In this document: piece by piece, positions 1 through 10,589 of the stretch
Numbering within the stretch: position 1 is the first letter of the stretch
How the letters are laid out: every line of letters begins with the position of its first letter
Origin: Podocnemis expansa
Lineage: Eukaryota; Chordata; Testudines; Podocnemididae
DNA: 64,000 nt
Reading direction: 5' to 3'
Assembly (NCBI GenBank): GCA_007922195.1
Contig: ML681964.1
Location: forward strand, 8,746,597 to 8,810,596
Notes under the pieces: model-generated
Seen by the model: only the letters and a program-made list of their open reading frames with translations
Told to the model about the DNA's origin: nothing
The model's database searches: none
Program-made: the position numbers and the translations under genes

Positions 1-420
1 GCTTACTGCAAAAGTGGTATCTGCCTCCCACCTTGCATAACATATGGCAGGGTGTAGGGACCAGGGCCAGGGTTGGCAGGGGAGGCAGTACTCTGTGAGC
101 AAATGAGGCCCAGGACAATCAGGCTGCGTGGTAACTGGGATGCAGGGGCTGTAGGGGGGTTTTGGGGCCCCTGGTGGGCAGAGGAGGCTGGCTCTGTGGA
201 GCCAGAGCCATGGGAGGGTGCGGTGTCATGGCTGGGGGTTGGGGACATGGAGGAGAGGTTGGGACCAGTGGGGGGAGCTGGGGCTGCAGGGGGAGAGCTG
301 GGACCATTGAGGGGGCTGGTGATATGGAACTGAGGCTGTGGAGGGAAGTTGTGGAGGCCATAGGGGGCCCCCACAAAGGGCCTTTGCCTAAGGCCCCCAA
401 TTGCCTAAGGCCACCTCTGC
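1..420. mobile_element. 3' part of a G-rich hAT-like nonautonomous element
   Basis: A G-rich, C-poor strand (about 150-350) made of imperfect short units rich in GGGGCT and GGAG ends in a GGGGGCCCCC / GGCCTTAGGC-type subterminal segment and a CCACCTCTG terminus. The inverse of that terminus, CAGAGGTGG, looks like a hAT end. The 5' end lies outside the window, so no target duplication can be tested. Open frames across it on both strands are low-complexity Pro/Gly-rich and are not genes. Similar GGGGCC-bordered, G-rich elements lie at 21.2 and 55.7 kb. Confidence 0.4.
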
Positions 421-479
421 TTAAAACTACAGTACCCATCTACAGAAGTGAAGAAATAGATAGACAGAGCCAGACAGAT

Positions 480-1625
480 ACCCAGAAGCCAGCTACTACA
501 GGAAAAACCCAAGAAAATAAACAACAGAACACAACAGGTCATCACCTGCAACCCCCAAGTCAAACCTCTACTACACATCATCGAGGCCCTACAGCCTACT
601 CCACACCATGATCCCTCACTCTGTCAGGCAGCAGACCCCTCCACACTTACAGACAGCCCCACAACCATAAACAGATACTCACTAGCAACTACAGACCTAG
701 CAGACCTTACAAGAAACATTAAAGCAGGCACATATCCTGCAACAAACCACAATGCCAACTTTGCCTACATACATGCACAAGAGACATGATCACAGGATCT
801 AATCATTCCAGCTACTCCATCAAGGGCTCATTCACTTGCTCATCCACTAATGTGATTTATGCCATCATGTGCCAGAAATACCCCCCCGCCTTATAAATTG
901 GACAAACAGGACAGTCTCTGTGCAAAAGAACAAATCTGGCATCAGAAAAAACAACACTCAAAAACCAGTAGGGGAACATTTCAATCTCCCTGCTGACTCC
1001 ATGGCTATGTCTACATGGCACTTTTATTTCGAAATAACACTCGTTATTTCGAAATAAAAGAAATTAGGTCTACATGACCTCTTCTTATTTCGAAAGGACG
1101 GATTCCATCCTTTCGAAATAAGAATCATCATTTCGAAAAAGTAAAACCTCCCCCGCCCTCGAAACGGCTGTTATTTCGGAAGGGATATTTCGAAATAAAG
1201 CTGTTTAGACCTGTTCTTTCAAAACAACACTGTGTAGACCTGCTGTTTCGAAAGAGCTGTTTCGAAACAACAGGTCCAAACGCCTTTATTTCAAAATATC
1301 CCTTCTGAAATAACAGCCATTTGGATTGCAGGCTTTCCCTTAATTCGAATTAACATTTTGTTAATTCAAATTAACTTATTTCGAAATAAGGATTTTATTT
1401 CAAAATAACTCATTTCGAAATCCTTATTTCGAAATAACAATGCATGTGTAGACATAGCCCATTAATGATCTGTTAATAGTGTTACTCAGACAAATGAATA
1501 ACAAATCAAAGCTTCAAAGAGAAGCTGCAGAATTGGAATTCATATAGAGATTTGACCCTATCCATTTAGGATTGAACAGAGACTATGTTTCTGAGCCCAT
1601 TGCAACAAGTAATTTTGCTTTCCTC
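480..1625 (+). pseudogene. Penelope-like RT C-terminus plus GIY-YIG endonuclease, degenerate
   Basis: In PLEs the single protein joins a reverse transcriptase to a GIY-YIG nuclease that nicks the target DNA. Here, reading + with frame changes, I see a stretch around 500-620 like the end of the RT region, a cysteine-containing linker (NVIYAIMC near 850-873), then IGQTGQSLCKR (895-927) and KPVGEHFNLP (962-991). These are typical of the GIY-YIG core and its C-terminal helix. After the MITE at 1003-1459 the frame resumes as PADSIND and later GLNRD (about 1570-1585), near the C-terminus. At least two in-frame stops (TAA near 892, TAG near 969 in the other frame) and frameshifts make it dead. Confidence 0.65.
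1003..1459. mobile_element. Foldback MITE, TTTCGAAA family, copy 1
   Basis: The 457-bp element starts GGCTATGTCTACA and ends TGTAGACATAGCC, a perfect 13-bp terminal inverted repeat. It is flanked by CAT at 1000-1002 and 1460-1462. The inside is a run of short palindromes of the form TTATTTCGAAATAA, with decayed forms TTTCAAAA and TTTTGAAA. It has no coding capacity. The 3-bp duplication resembles PIF/Harbinger-type insertion. It sits inside the GIY-YIG remnant, and removing it restores the host reading. The 59.5 kb copy is the same family in reverse orientation. Confidence 0.75.
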
Positions 1626-1766
1626 CCCTCCCCCCATATTCGTTCTCTGCTGTTTGAATCTAAACATTTACACTGATTAGCAGTAACAGTCTGACCTGAT
1701 CCTATGACTTACACTTCCCTGCATTTATTTTCCTCCCATTCTGTAAGTTCTCTGTCTTCAAAGTGT

Positions 1767-1808
1767 CTGATGAAGTAGGACTTTCTGCCATGAATGCTCA
1801 TGTGATAA
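1767..1808 (+). ncRNA. Decayed hammerhead-ribozyme-like motif in PLE tail
   Basis: The hammerhead catalytic core needs CUGANGA, a stem II, then GAAA and a short stem III before the cleavage site. Here CTGATGA is at 1767-1773 and GAA at 1792-1794, followed by GCTCATG where a tiny stem III would lie. Stem II has lost most pairing and position 15.1 is T, so this copy should be inactive. PLEs are known to carry hammerhead motifs (Cervera and de la Pena); applying that to this family is my inference. The better-folded copy is at 63.2 kb. Confidence 0.35.
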
Positions 1809-1888
1809 ATAAATGTGAGTCTTTAAAAGTGCCATGGGACTCCTTGTTTGTTTTGCTGAATTAGGCTAAAATGGCTACCCCTTTGGAA

Positions 1889-2454
1889 CTATTTTGCATT
1901 AGTAATGCTAGTTTCTTAATCCTGTATGTTGGTGAAGGGATTTTAGAAATTAATGAGCCAAGTCACCAGAATCATATATGAAGTCAGTGGCAAAATTTCT
2001 GTTGACTTTCACAAAACTAAAAAGAAGGTGGTGTTCTGATAGCCTTCTGCTTGCAAGCTCTATGGAGTGGAACTAGTAGGAGCTCTTTTCTCCTCCCTCA
2101 GATCTAGAGATTGCCACAGATATTAAGGCATTGCATTGGCAAGTAATACTTTCAAAAAATTGTCTAATAAAGTTACAAAAAAACCTAAAAGACAGAAGGG
2201 ATGGTCTCCTCATATGTGAATAAGGCAGATGGGAACCCCCTTACTCACACTTCAGAAGTGACAGAAGCAATGATTTGCCATGAGTGAGAGGGCTTATCCT
2301 CCAATGTATCCCTATTGGTGCAAGTCACTCCTAAGGTGAGGCTGTGGCACCACCAGCAGCATAATGCACGGTGCCTACTTCCCAGGCATACCAGGAACAG
2401 GTCTGGGAATTTTCCAACTAATTTTCCCCTCCCCCCTCCCCCCCACCAAAAAAG
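1889..2454. other. Unannotated stretch
   Basis: I see no gene, family repeat or RNA here. Short open frames (up to 78 codons) have no recognisable product. A C-rich run lies near 2425-2450. Confidence 0.5.
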
Positions 2455-2815
2455 CCAATTGGTCAAAAAAAATTGGGGCAAAGGTTCCGTTTCAATAAAG
2501 TTTTCAATTTGAAAGTTTCAATAAAGTTTTCAATTTGGGGTTTTGTTGTTGTTGTTTAAATTGTAAAAATGTTTTGTTTTGTTTCTAAACTAAAGAAAAA
2601 CCCCTGGCTTCCCAGTTCAGAAGAACTTTTCCTTCCTTCCAAATCTTATTATAGTAACATTTAAAAAATGCTCAAAATTAAACGTTTTTGTTTTGTTTTT
2701 TCAGATTTTCATTTTGCAAAAATTTGAGATTTCAACTTTCCATCCCAATTCAGGATGGAAAAAGTTTTCAACATTTCAAAAATTTTCAAAGAATGGAAAA
2801 ACTGTTTCTCGCCCA
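2455..2815. repeat. AT-rich interspersed repeat with TTTTCAAAA/AATTTTGAAA texture, copy A
   Basis: A low-complexity stretch dominated by A and T runs with scattered TTTCAA and TTGAAA triplets, ending in a less biased segment (GAACTG / CCCAGTTCTTG-like). The same texture recurs near 18.3, 22.6, 32.8, 43.0 and 46.9 kb, so it looks like one old dispersed family. It contains no coding signal. Confidence 0.4.
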
Positions 2816-3325
2816 GTTCTTGCTAGGAAATTTGTTCCTCCCTATGGCCTAATTCCTTCTCTGTGCTCTCCCTGGGCTTGTGCAGCTAACACCAATCCCA
2901 GTTCAGGGGTAGGCCTATAAAATATCTCTTAGGCCTAAGAAAGTTCGTTGATATTTTCAAAGATGGCATGAGGCTTTAGCTACACAATTCCCATTGGAAT
3001 TAATGGGTACAGCATTCTAATTAATTTTTTGAAAGCTATGTGGTTAATACTCTAGTGAGCATTTTAGAACATCTCAACTTTGGTCTAATTTTATTACTTT
3101 CTAGGGCCTTTCTTGCTAACAAGATGAACACCTTATTTTTCTGCATCATTTGATTTTATAGTTTTACTGTATTCAGTGGGTTGCATTAAGAAAGAACATA
3201 AAATGGACCACTGATATCAAGTGAACAAAATGAGCAATATTAGTATTCAAGAATGTGGAATTTAGATACAGGCTAAATATGTGTCCACATTTTTATTATG
3301 TTTGCAACTATATAACACCTCTGCA

Positions 3326-3359
3326 CATATATATAGATATATAGATATATATATATATT
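3326..3359. repeat. Simple repeat, (ATAG/AT)n
   Basis: An uninterrupted ATATATAGATATATAG-type run of about 34 bp. Confidence 0.8.
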
Positions 3360-3504
3360 GCAGATGTTCTATAAAATCTTGCTATAAATAGTTGACTGAT
3401 GAAATATTAATAGAAATAAGAACTGTAAGCAAACAGTATTAGTTCTTCAGGTATTGGAATAGAGATAACATATAGTTGTTCAAGGATCAACATACAATAA
3501 CCAA

Positions 3505-3590
3505 AAAGTAAAAACAACAAGAGTTCTGTGACATCTTAAAGACTAATAAATTTCTTCATGGGCACCAAACCACTTTGTCAGTGAAAAGTA
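3505..3590 (-). mobile_element. Penelope-like 3' tail fragment
   Basis: Read on the minus strand it contains CTGACAAAGTGG, then AAATTTATTAGTCTTTAA and a CACAGAACTC motif, in the same order as the tails at 1.77 and 63.2 kb. Stem II and GAAA positions are lost. A short similar flank (AAAAGTAA) on both sides may be a remnant target duplication. Confidence 0.5.
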
Positions 3591-3599
3591 AGAGGAGAC

Positions 3600-4530
3600 T
3601 TGTATTTCACAGACTGTTATCAAAAATGTGGAGACTGGTGATCTCTTAAGTGAAACTGCTTTGCAAACATACCTATCAAAATGCATATATCAAAACATCA
3701 GGTAGCTATTTATAGCAGTTAAAGAAAAAACATAATCATAAGTTTGATTTTCATAAAAAATAGCCCATATTCATCCATCTGCCTTAACCCCCCCCCCAGT
3801 TTCACCAAAATAAGGGGAAATAATTGATGGGAAAACTTAAATAAAACCTTTTCCATCTGTAATCTAGATCTAAATCTAATGATAGTAAAAAACACTGTAT
3901 TAGGTGTTCCTGAGTCTTACTGTTAATCTTGCATGACTTTATCTTCTATGTCTGTGCTATCAACACCTTAAATCTCTGTTATTTGAAAGGGAGCATAGTA
4001 ACTGTTAATCTCCCTTGACTATTAAGTGACAATGAAAAATACAATTCTTACATTGATGTAATTTAGTAGTGATAATGAAGTTGCTTCTCTCTGACCTCCG
4101 GTTTTGTTACTTTTTATGTTACATGCAGTAATCGTTCATTCAACAATTCCAGATCAAATATGAATGATAAGAATAAACAGGCTTTGTATTTAGACTGCTG
4201 GGAAAAATATGAGTAGAGCAGTTATGCGACAGCCTGTCCCAAATGACTGACATATAGCAACTGCTAGACTTTGTATGTCTTTGTCTGAACAACTCCTAGT
4301 CCTAGCATAACAACACTCAGTGAACTGCCAGTGGGTTTTTTTTTTTAATTAATATCTTCATTCTCTTGATTATAGCACCACCTCCAATTTAGCAACCTAA
4401 ACCCCTGACTTTTATGGATACAGCTATACAACACAGTCAGCTAACACAATATAGGCACCTGGTTGTTATTATTAGAGAGCAAAGATCTTAAATGTTAGCC
4501 TTTTGTGGCAGTCTTGTGATAAAAGAAGAG
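3600..4530. other. Unannotated stretch
   Basis: AT-rich DNA. I see no open frame of note, RNA gene or recognisable repeat. Short C and T runs occur at 3788-3796 and 4337-4347. Confidence 0.5.
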
Positions 4531-4534
4531 AAAT

Positions 4535-4765
4535 ATCAACTTCCTCATGTTCATTTTACAGCATCTCAAATCAATTTACAAACCTGAAGTGATTTTAGAC
4601 ACACAACACACCTGTGATATAGCTGTATGCAAGTATTATGCCAATTTTGCAGATGCAGAAACTGAGGTGAAGCAGTTGCCCAACATCACATGGGAATTGT
4701 GTGGCAGAGCCAGGTTCAAAATCCAGTTCACCAGGCTCCTAGTTCTTTGCCTTTTCTCAAAGCTT
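4535..4765 (+). repeat. MIR/L2-like ancient SINE remnant
   Basis: The central part (about 4640-4725) matches the conserved layout of MIR-type repeats: CCAATTTTGCAGATGCAGAAACTGAGG, then a GCCCAACATCACA block and a GTGGCAGAGCCAGG block. These correspond to the CORE/tail region of this old amniote repeat. An 81-codon open frame across it is incidental. Confidence 0.6.
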
Positions 4766-4898
4766 CCTACTATAGTTATTCTAACAGACTAGAAAGCAAA
4801 ACCATCATTATCGGGTATGAAAGAACGCAGCCACTCATTTCACTGATCTGAGCAAATACAAAAGTAGTGATAATGTCTATCTGATGTCTGGCTATCAT

Positions 4899-4925
4899 GT
4901 ACATACATACATACATACATACATA
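4899..4925. repeat. Microsatellite (CATA)n
   Basis: About seven uninterrupted CATA units. Confidence 0.9.
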
Positions 4926-5394
4926 AAGTAGAACTGACAAGGGGTCAGAAGTGTGCCGGAGGTACCCAAAACTTAGAACTAATTTAGACCCTCAATGTGG
5001 ACTGGTTTTAGGACAGGCCCGGACTATAAGTTCTCCTTCCAGTGATGTTGGAATAGCTGTCTCTGATTTCCTCTGCCACTTGCTTATTTAAAAAGCTGAT
5101 GAAGGACATGCTAAACTCAGCACATTCTTTTTAGAGAATATTATGTATGGCCTCATTATCCGAGAGAACATTGTATCACCTTATCCTGAGTCATCCATGA
5201 GTCACAGTTTTGCCTGAGTAAGGACTTCAGGACATGGTAAGCTTCTACTTCAGACAGAGACAACAATGAAGGAGCTTGACAGGGTTTGAAGACCCAGTTT
5301 GGAAAAGCACCTTTAGATGATCCTAAACTGAGAGTATTTCTATACTGCAATCCAAGATATGACTGCAGCACATGTAGAAGTACCTAAAATAGCT

Positions 5395-5620
5395 TTGATC
5401 TACCTAACTTGACTAATATAACAGTGAGGCTTCAGCACAGGCTAACTATTAGAGTATACAGTGTGCTAAACTGGCTTGGAGAGCCAGTGCAGCCACCTGT
5501 AACTTCACTGCTATTGTTACTTGAGCTAACTAGGTCAAACAAGCTAGATCAAAGCTAACTTGGATATATATACTACAGTCATACTTCTGAGTGCAGTGCA
5601 GACCTACTCTTAGAATCATT
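5395..5620. repeat. Decayed fragment of a foldback MITE family
   Basis: The stretch has the AGCTAACT / AGTTAGCT-type short palindromic wording (for example near 5520-5570) and a CAGTGCAGACCTACTC motif at the right that resembles a worn CAGTGTAGACATACCC terminus. The left end is unclear. Confidence 0.25.
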
Positions 5621-5756
5621 TAGATACTGGCCCAGACTTGAAAAAGTATGAAGGTATACCTTTCAAGAAAGATCTCAGTGTACACATGAGAGCATGCACT
5701 TTATCCCATCTCTTTTGCATAGACTACTGCAGCCTTCTCCTTCCAGTGCACTACAG

Positions 5757-5941
5757 CAGTGGTTATCAAACAGAGTCAGAACTCAGCACTGGGTCGTGGA
5801 CACTCAGGTACTGGGTTGTGGCACCCCCTGCTGCCACCGCCAAAAAATTGGAATGAACTGCTCAAAGATGTAATTGTTGCGTCACAGGCATACACGATTT
5901 TTTTCAACTGGGTCCCAAGAAAAAAAGTTTGAAAACCACTG
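5757..5941. mobile_element. hAT MITE with 8-bp target duplication
   Basis: The 185-bp element begins CAGTGGTTATCAAAC and ends GTTTGAAAACCACTG. It is flanked by CACTACAG (5749-5756) and CACTACAC (5942-5949), a 7/8 match, as expected for hAT insertion. The interior repeats CTGGGTCGTGG/CTGGGTTGTGG and has no coding capacity. A sister copy is at 27834-28020, in opposite orientation. Confidence 0.8.
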
Positions 5942-5949
5942 CACTACAC

Positions 5950-6957
5950 AAACTCAGCAGCCTAACGTGTGTGGTGGCCATGGGCACATACTTCCTCTTC
6001 TTTTCCATCCCCTATAGGACTTTCACTCCCTCCCCCCACCACACACACACAAAAGGTCAGTTCCTAACTTTCTTCCTAAGCTCTTGCATCCAGGACCAAT
6101 TTGGCCATCTAAATGAAATACTCTCCCAACAGCACACCTGGTATAAAAAAGATTAATTAAAAGGTTACTAATTCCAGGAGATAAGCTCATGGCCACTTGC
6201 TGAAACTAAAAGATCCACTTCCAATTAATTAACATTTGAACACATATTACTGAGCTGAAAGTTGGGTACAACCTTGCTGAAACTGGTGGGCCATACCTGC
6301 CACCCTTTCTGGATAGTGATATAAGAAACTAATAAGTTTGTTTGGTAGTAAGATAGCTGAAACAATGAGATCCACTACCTGAAAAACTGGCCACACACAA
6401 GACAGATCAGGAGATGAGCTATGTGAGCTGCAGGGTTTTTCAGAATGCAAACACAGATTGCTGGGTATTGCTTTTTTGGAACTACTTGTGTTTACACGTG
6501 TGCAGCCAGAACACCACAGACAAAGAAGCCAAAATCAAAGGATAGTCAGCAAAGCATGACCTTGAGAGAAAAGCTGAGTGAAAGCTGTGTGAGGTAGAAT
6601 GCTTGCTAGAAAAACAGGCTTGCAATATTTTGAACAAGCAAACTGTCCATTTTGATTCCTACTTTGTTCAGAGAAACAAGAATTTGCACTTTGTTTTTTT
6701 TTTATACACAGGATTGCATCAAAGATATACTTGAAGATCCTTAATTTCTCCACTTAGTGGAAGCAACCCACAAAATGCTAAGTAATTGCTAACTGCTAAG
6801 GTCAACAACAGCTGAAAGGGCTGAGGGGCTGGTGCAGATCCACAGCCCCAACCGAAGGCCAGAGGACTTCAGCATCTCTTACCCAACAGTATAATGATGC
6901 TCTGTGACTTCTTTATTGTTTTGGCTGTCAGTTAACACTGTGAATGGTGCCCTAAAC
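5950..6957. other. Unannotated stretch
   Basis: I recognise no gene or repeat. A short (CA)n-like run lies near 6040-6055 and a T run near 6690-6700. Confidence 0.5.
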
Positions 6958-7135
6958 CAGTGGCTCTCAACCTTTTGCAGATCAGAACATGCTTAGTGGC
7001 AAATCATGACCCTACAGCACACACCAGCCCACCCATCCCAAGGCCAAAACCAGTCATCTCCCTGGCTCTCTGCAACACACTTACTGTTGTGTGGTGGCAC
7101 AGTAATGTGCCCCAACAGAGTGGTTGAGAATCGCT
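6958..7135. mobile_element. hAT MITE (CAGTGGCTCTCAACC type)
   Basis: It starts CAGTGGCTCTCAACCTTT and ends GAGTGGTTGAGAATCGCTA, a diverged inverted pair typical of small hAT elements. No clean 8-bp duplication remains. Interior is non-coding. Confidence 0.6.
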
Positions 7136-8090
7136 AAGCATGCTGGTAGGAGAAGGCAGGTATTTAAAAAAAAAAAAAAACAGTACATAATTAATCTTAA
7201 GTGTAAGTCTGTTGAGTTCACTGCAGTAAACACCAGGGATAAATTTGACCTAGTAATACCATTCAAAGAGTTTTATGACTGGGTGCAGAAAGGGGAGAAA
7301 TTCATTTGCTTTTTCATGTATGTCTTATTATTTTATTATTTATTTTTCATGAGTCATTCATTCTTACTGTTGTTGACATTACCCAGATTTTTCTCTCCTC
7401 TAAATGCTATCTCATAAGTTTCTGAAACTTAAAGGTGACCCGTCTCCTGAAGTGAATGAAAATGGTTCCTTCTAATCAGATTTTAAAAGATCACTCATCA
7501 GCAATTTTTGAATAAGAAACAGGAGCCAGCTAATCCACATCCTGTAATACCTTCACCTTCTCACTTATCTGTTTAGTGCCGTTGTTCACATGGTTATTTA
7601 GCAGATCAAATTCTGAAATGTTGGGCTGGAGTTTGTTCAAGCTACATAAGCAGTTTTGTGCAGACCAGGGGGAAAACACCTACACAACACCACACTGAAG
7701 AACAGATGTTTGCAGTTTATTTTCCATGAGTGGATTTTAATAGAATTTACATGAGATCTCACTTATGTTCGATATATGACATTAGGGAGCTTGAGCTGAC
7801 AGTGTAAACTGAAATTTAGACAGAGTTGTCTTGATAGATGTGTGAGAAAGCCAGTCCAAAATTTTCAAAGGAGAAATTTTTGGACCTGTGTAGGGAAACT
7901 AAAGCAAATACTTTCACAAGTGAAGAGGCAACAGTGAATTGCCCCCCCCACACACACACATCATAAGGTACAGCCCTCTGGTTTGTCAGTTCTTCTTGTA
8001 CAGCCTCTTCAAATTAGATCTGGTTCAGCACATTCATGTTCTGTACTTGCACATTTTTAAATAGACACACAGTAAAAAGGATTGTTTGTA
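7136..8090. other. Unannotated stretch
   Basis: Mostly AT-rich single-copy-looking DNA with a poly-A run at about 7166-7180. The 97-codon open frame at 7124-7417 starts inside the hAT MITE, is lysine/phenylalanine-rich and resembles nothing I know. Confidence 0.45.
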
Positions 8091-8345
8091 GCCGTGGTAC
8101 AGCCATGTTGGTCCCAGGATACTAGAGGGACATTGTGAAGTAATATCTTTTATTGGACCACTCTCCCTTGATAAGTAAAAGACATGCTTTTGAGCTACGT
8201 AGAGCTCTTTTTCAGGGCTGGGAAAGGTATTCAGCGTGCCATAGGTAAATACGAAGTGGAACAGATTGATTACCAGAAGTAGTTAGCACATATCCTAAGG
8301 GCCCTGAAATATGAAGCGGCCTATAAACACCTTTGCAGTCATCAA
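8091..8345 (-). mobile_element. Penelope-like 3' UTR/terminal repeat, inverted relative to its coding end
   Basis: On the minus strand this is the 3' untranslated part of a second PLE family. From memory of this common sauropsid repeat, the tail continues from the GIY-YIG ORF end and includes a CTGAAGA...GAAA hammerhead-like core. Here the corresponding bases are CTGAAAA (8209-8215), a stem formed by GAGCT/AGCTC, then AAAA, so the core is mutated. Its coding counterpart lies just to the right at 8514-8927 but on the plus strand. Confidence 0.5.
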
Positions 8346-8513
8346 GGGCATTGCTGCCACTGGGTCCAGGAGGCTGCAGCTGTGCCTGTCTCCTGCCCTG
8401 CCTTGGCAGTGGCAGAGGCTGGATCTGAGCCAGGCTGCCAGTGTGAGGAGCCCAACCCAGCTCCTGGATCAAGCCCAGGTGCAGATTGGGCCCTGACCTT
8501 TTCTTCAGGCAGT
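8346..8513. other. GC-richer insert of unknown origin
   Basis: A 170-bp GC-rich block separates the inverted PLE tail from the PLE coding end. I see CCAGGAGGCTGCAG and GAGCCAGGCTGCCAG motifs but no diagnostic termini. Overlapping open frames (61-128 codons) on both strands are not convincing. Confidence 0.3.
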
Positions 8514-8927
8514 GACAGCCCTGCCAGTCATGTTTCAAAAATGAATCATATATCTTCAATGCTACAACATCCCCTACAATGCACCTTTTAAGATCCATGG
8601 GTCCTACACATGCCTATCACAACATGCAGTGTTCCTCATCTAGTGCACTAAATGCCCCAATAACAACTCTGTGGGTGAAACCAGACAAGCATTATGCTCT
8701 TGAATGAACTGACAAAAAAAATCATAGGCCATATGACTCATTAGCAAATATGTCACAAAATGATCATTCCATATCCAGTACATCAATCCTCATTCTCAAG
8801 GGACATTTGCACAATCCCTTCAAAAGATGAGCCTGGGAGCTTGAATTTGTAACTTTGCTAGACTCTAAAAATCATGGTCTTAATAAAGACACTGGATTTA
8901 TGGCTAGTTACAACACTAATCACCTTT
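8514..8927 (+). pseudogene. Penelope-like GIY-YIG endonuclease C-terminus, degenerate
   Basis: Plus-strand frames give FLI.CTKCPNNNSVGETRQALCS near 8630-8700, which fits the PLE linker CxxC and the GIY-YIG core (here SVGET). Further on LILKGHLHNPFKR, AWELEFVTLLD and HGLNKDTGF run to about 8905, the C-terminal end of the ORF. In-frame stops at several places (for example after FKR, and LCS followed by TGA) show it is dead. It ends in AATCACC followed by a T run at 8926-8940. Confidence 0.6.
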
Positions 8928-8940
8928 TTTTTTTTTTTTT

Positions 8941-10139
8941 GCGCCTATAATTGCACTTGTAAATCAGCCAGTCAGGGAGACACAAAACACACATACACAC
9001 TTCTCCAAACAGGCAATTTGATTAAGAACTAGTTGTTACAGTGAACACCCATTGTTTTGTCAAACGGACAGCTTCAGAAGGTGAAGTAGCAACACTTGCA
9101 GTGCTGAAGTGTTTCCAAAGAACCTATACACATAGAAACTGTTTCTGTCTCAACTGGGCACGGCCTTTTGTTTGAAGTGCTACCTTCACCTTATGCCAAA
9201 TATCTGCCTGGTAAAAGACAGTATCTTTTGTAGTACTGTGGATGTGGCTTGGGATTGAGGACACAAAAAGCAATTGCTTCCACTTTCTGAAAACACACCA
9301 AGCAATATATGACAAAGAAGTACTAAAATGTATTCAGTTGATTCAGACTTCTACTATCGACAATAGATTTTGTGGGTTGCATGAACCAGACCTTACAGAG
9401 TCAGTTCAGGATACCTCTGGTATTTTGTCAGGGCCAGTGGCCTGTTCCCCTCTGCTTTGGGTTCCCTCATGAATTCTGGAATTTTCAGTGTTCTGGGTGG
9501 CTAATGTACAACTTTGGGGCCTTCAAGACAAAGACTGTTCTTTCCCCTAAATCCAGAGTACACGGGGGAAGAAGGCATCTTCCTCACACTCACTGAAGAC
9601 ACACAGGTGAGGAAAACACTCCTGTTCATTGCAAAGGTTGTTTCACTAAATGGCAATCACAGATACCTCATAACTTTAGAGGGATAGTTAAAGAAACCCA
9701 GATCTTTTAGAAGATGCACACTTTTTGGAGCTAGAGAGGGTTGAATAGTGGAAAAATCTGTTCCAGAAGCCAATTTGATAAATCTAACTCATCACTTAAT
9801 CCAGCCACATTTACCTCCTTTTCAAAATTTGGGCAACCCATTTTTATTCACTCAGATGTTTAAGTAAGAGTTTTAATTCATATGAATACAGGTATTTACC
9901 TGCATATAAGGATATTCTTGGTGGAAATAGTGTCCCTATCATATTACTGACTATGCATGTAAATGATGGAATCTCTTGTTTAGATCATTCCAAAAATTTA
10001 TAAACACAACCTCCACCATTCAAAATATTTACCGTGTGATAGTACATTCATATTGTGGTAAAATAGCATCTAGAAAGTTCATTAATTGCCATTGAAAATG
10101 TCCTCCTTTTTTTTAGTTTTTTTAGTACTTTTGAGATCA
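8941..10139. other. Unannotated stretch
   Basis: No recognisable gene, RNA or repeat. Short open frames of 60-76 codons at 9124-9596 overlap on both strands and lack any known motif. Confidence 0.5.
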
Positions 10140-10335
10140 GGCCTCATTATGCTAGGCACTATACAGACACATAGTAAGAGACTGTACATGTTCCAAAGAG
10201 CTTACTCTCTAAATTGGTGAGAAGAAGGAAGAATTGTCATCTTCATTTGTCTAAGATCTCACAGGAAGTCAGTGGCAAAGCTGGGAAGGGAAAACTGTGT
10301 GAATCCTAACCAGTGCCTTCTTTACAAAACCATCC
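10140..10335 (+). repeat. MIR-like SINE-tail remnant (TGCTAGGCACTATAC type)
   Basis: It has the order TGCTAGGCACTATACAGACACATAGTAAGAGAC, AAGAGCTTACTCTCTAA, then TCTCACAGGAAGTCAGTGGCAAAGCTGGG. The same order appears at 45.2 and 56.85 kb. Confidence 0.55.
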
Positions 10336-10589
10336 TGCCATTTCATGCTAGCTGATAGTGTCATACAGCACTTAAATATTAGGTTGATAGGTGCCTTACC
10401 AAAAATCTAAGATGGATGGAAAGAAAGTGTCAAGAATTTCTTAGATGCCAGATTCAACAAAGCTGAAATGGCATCCACTTTCTCTTCGGTATCTTTGATA
10501 ACATTTCTGCTAGCTTCCTCATAAGAATGCCATTCTCCTGCTCCCACTTTTTATCTGTTTTGTAAGGATCATTCTTTTGTGATTAGTAC

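Larger units (their letters stand above)
445..1888 (+). mobile_element. Penelope-like retroelement (3' part), interrupted by a MITE
   Basis: This 5'-truncated Penelope-like element (PLE) runs from the end of the reverse-transcriptase region through the GIY-YIG endonuclease region to its 3' tail. It is interrupted at 1003-1459 by a foldback MITE. After the coding remnant, the 3' part holds the same roughly 100-bp tail that appears alone elsewhere in the window: a CTGATGA motif, an AATAAATGTGAGTCTTTAA-like stretch, a GGACTCCTTG motif and a terminal GGCTACCCCTTTGGAAC. Homologous tails lie at 3.5, 43.4, 59.4 and 63.2 kb. Assignment to PLEs rests on the GIY-YIG-type residues described in the pseudogene entry. 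Confidence 0.7.

Noticed and set aside
162..611. 149-codon open frame
   Set aside because: It crosses the border between the G-rich hAT end and the Penelope remnant, in the wrong frame for the latter.
1003..1459. Regularly repeated palindromes that might suggest a CRISPR array
   Set aside because: Units are contiguous AT-rich palindromes within terminal inverted repeats and lack unique spacers; the genome is vertebrate.
7124..7417. 97-codon open frame
   Set aside because: Begins in a hAT MITE terminus, lysine- and phenylalanine-rich with a poly-A-encoded Lys run; no motif.
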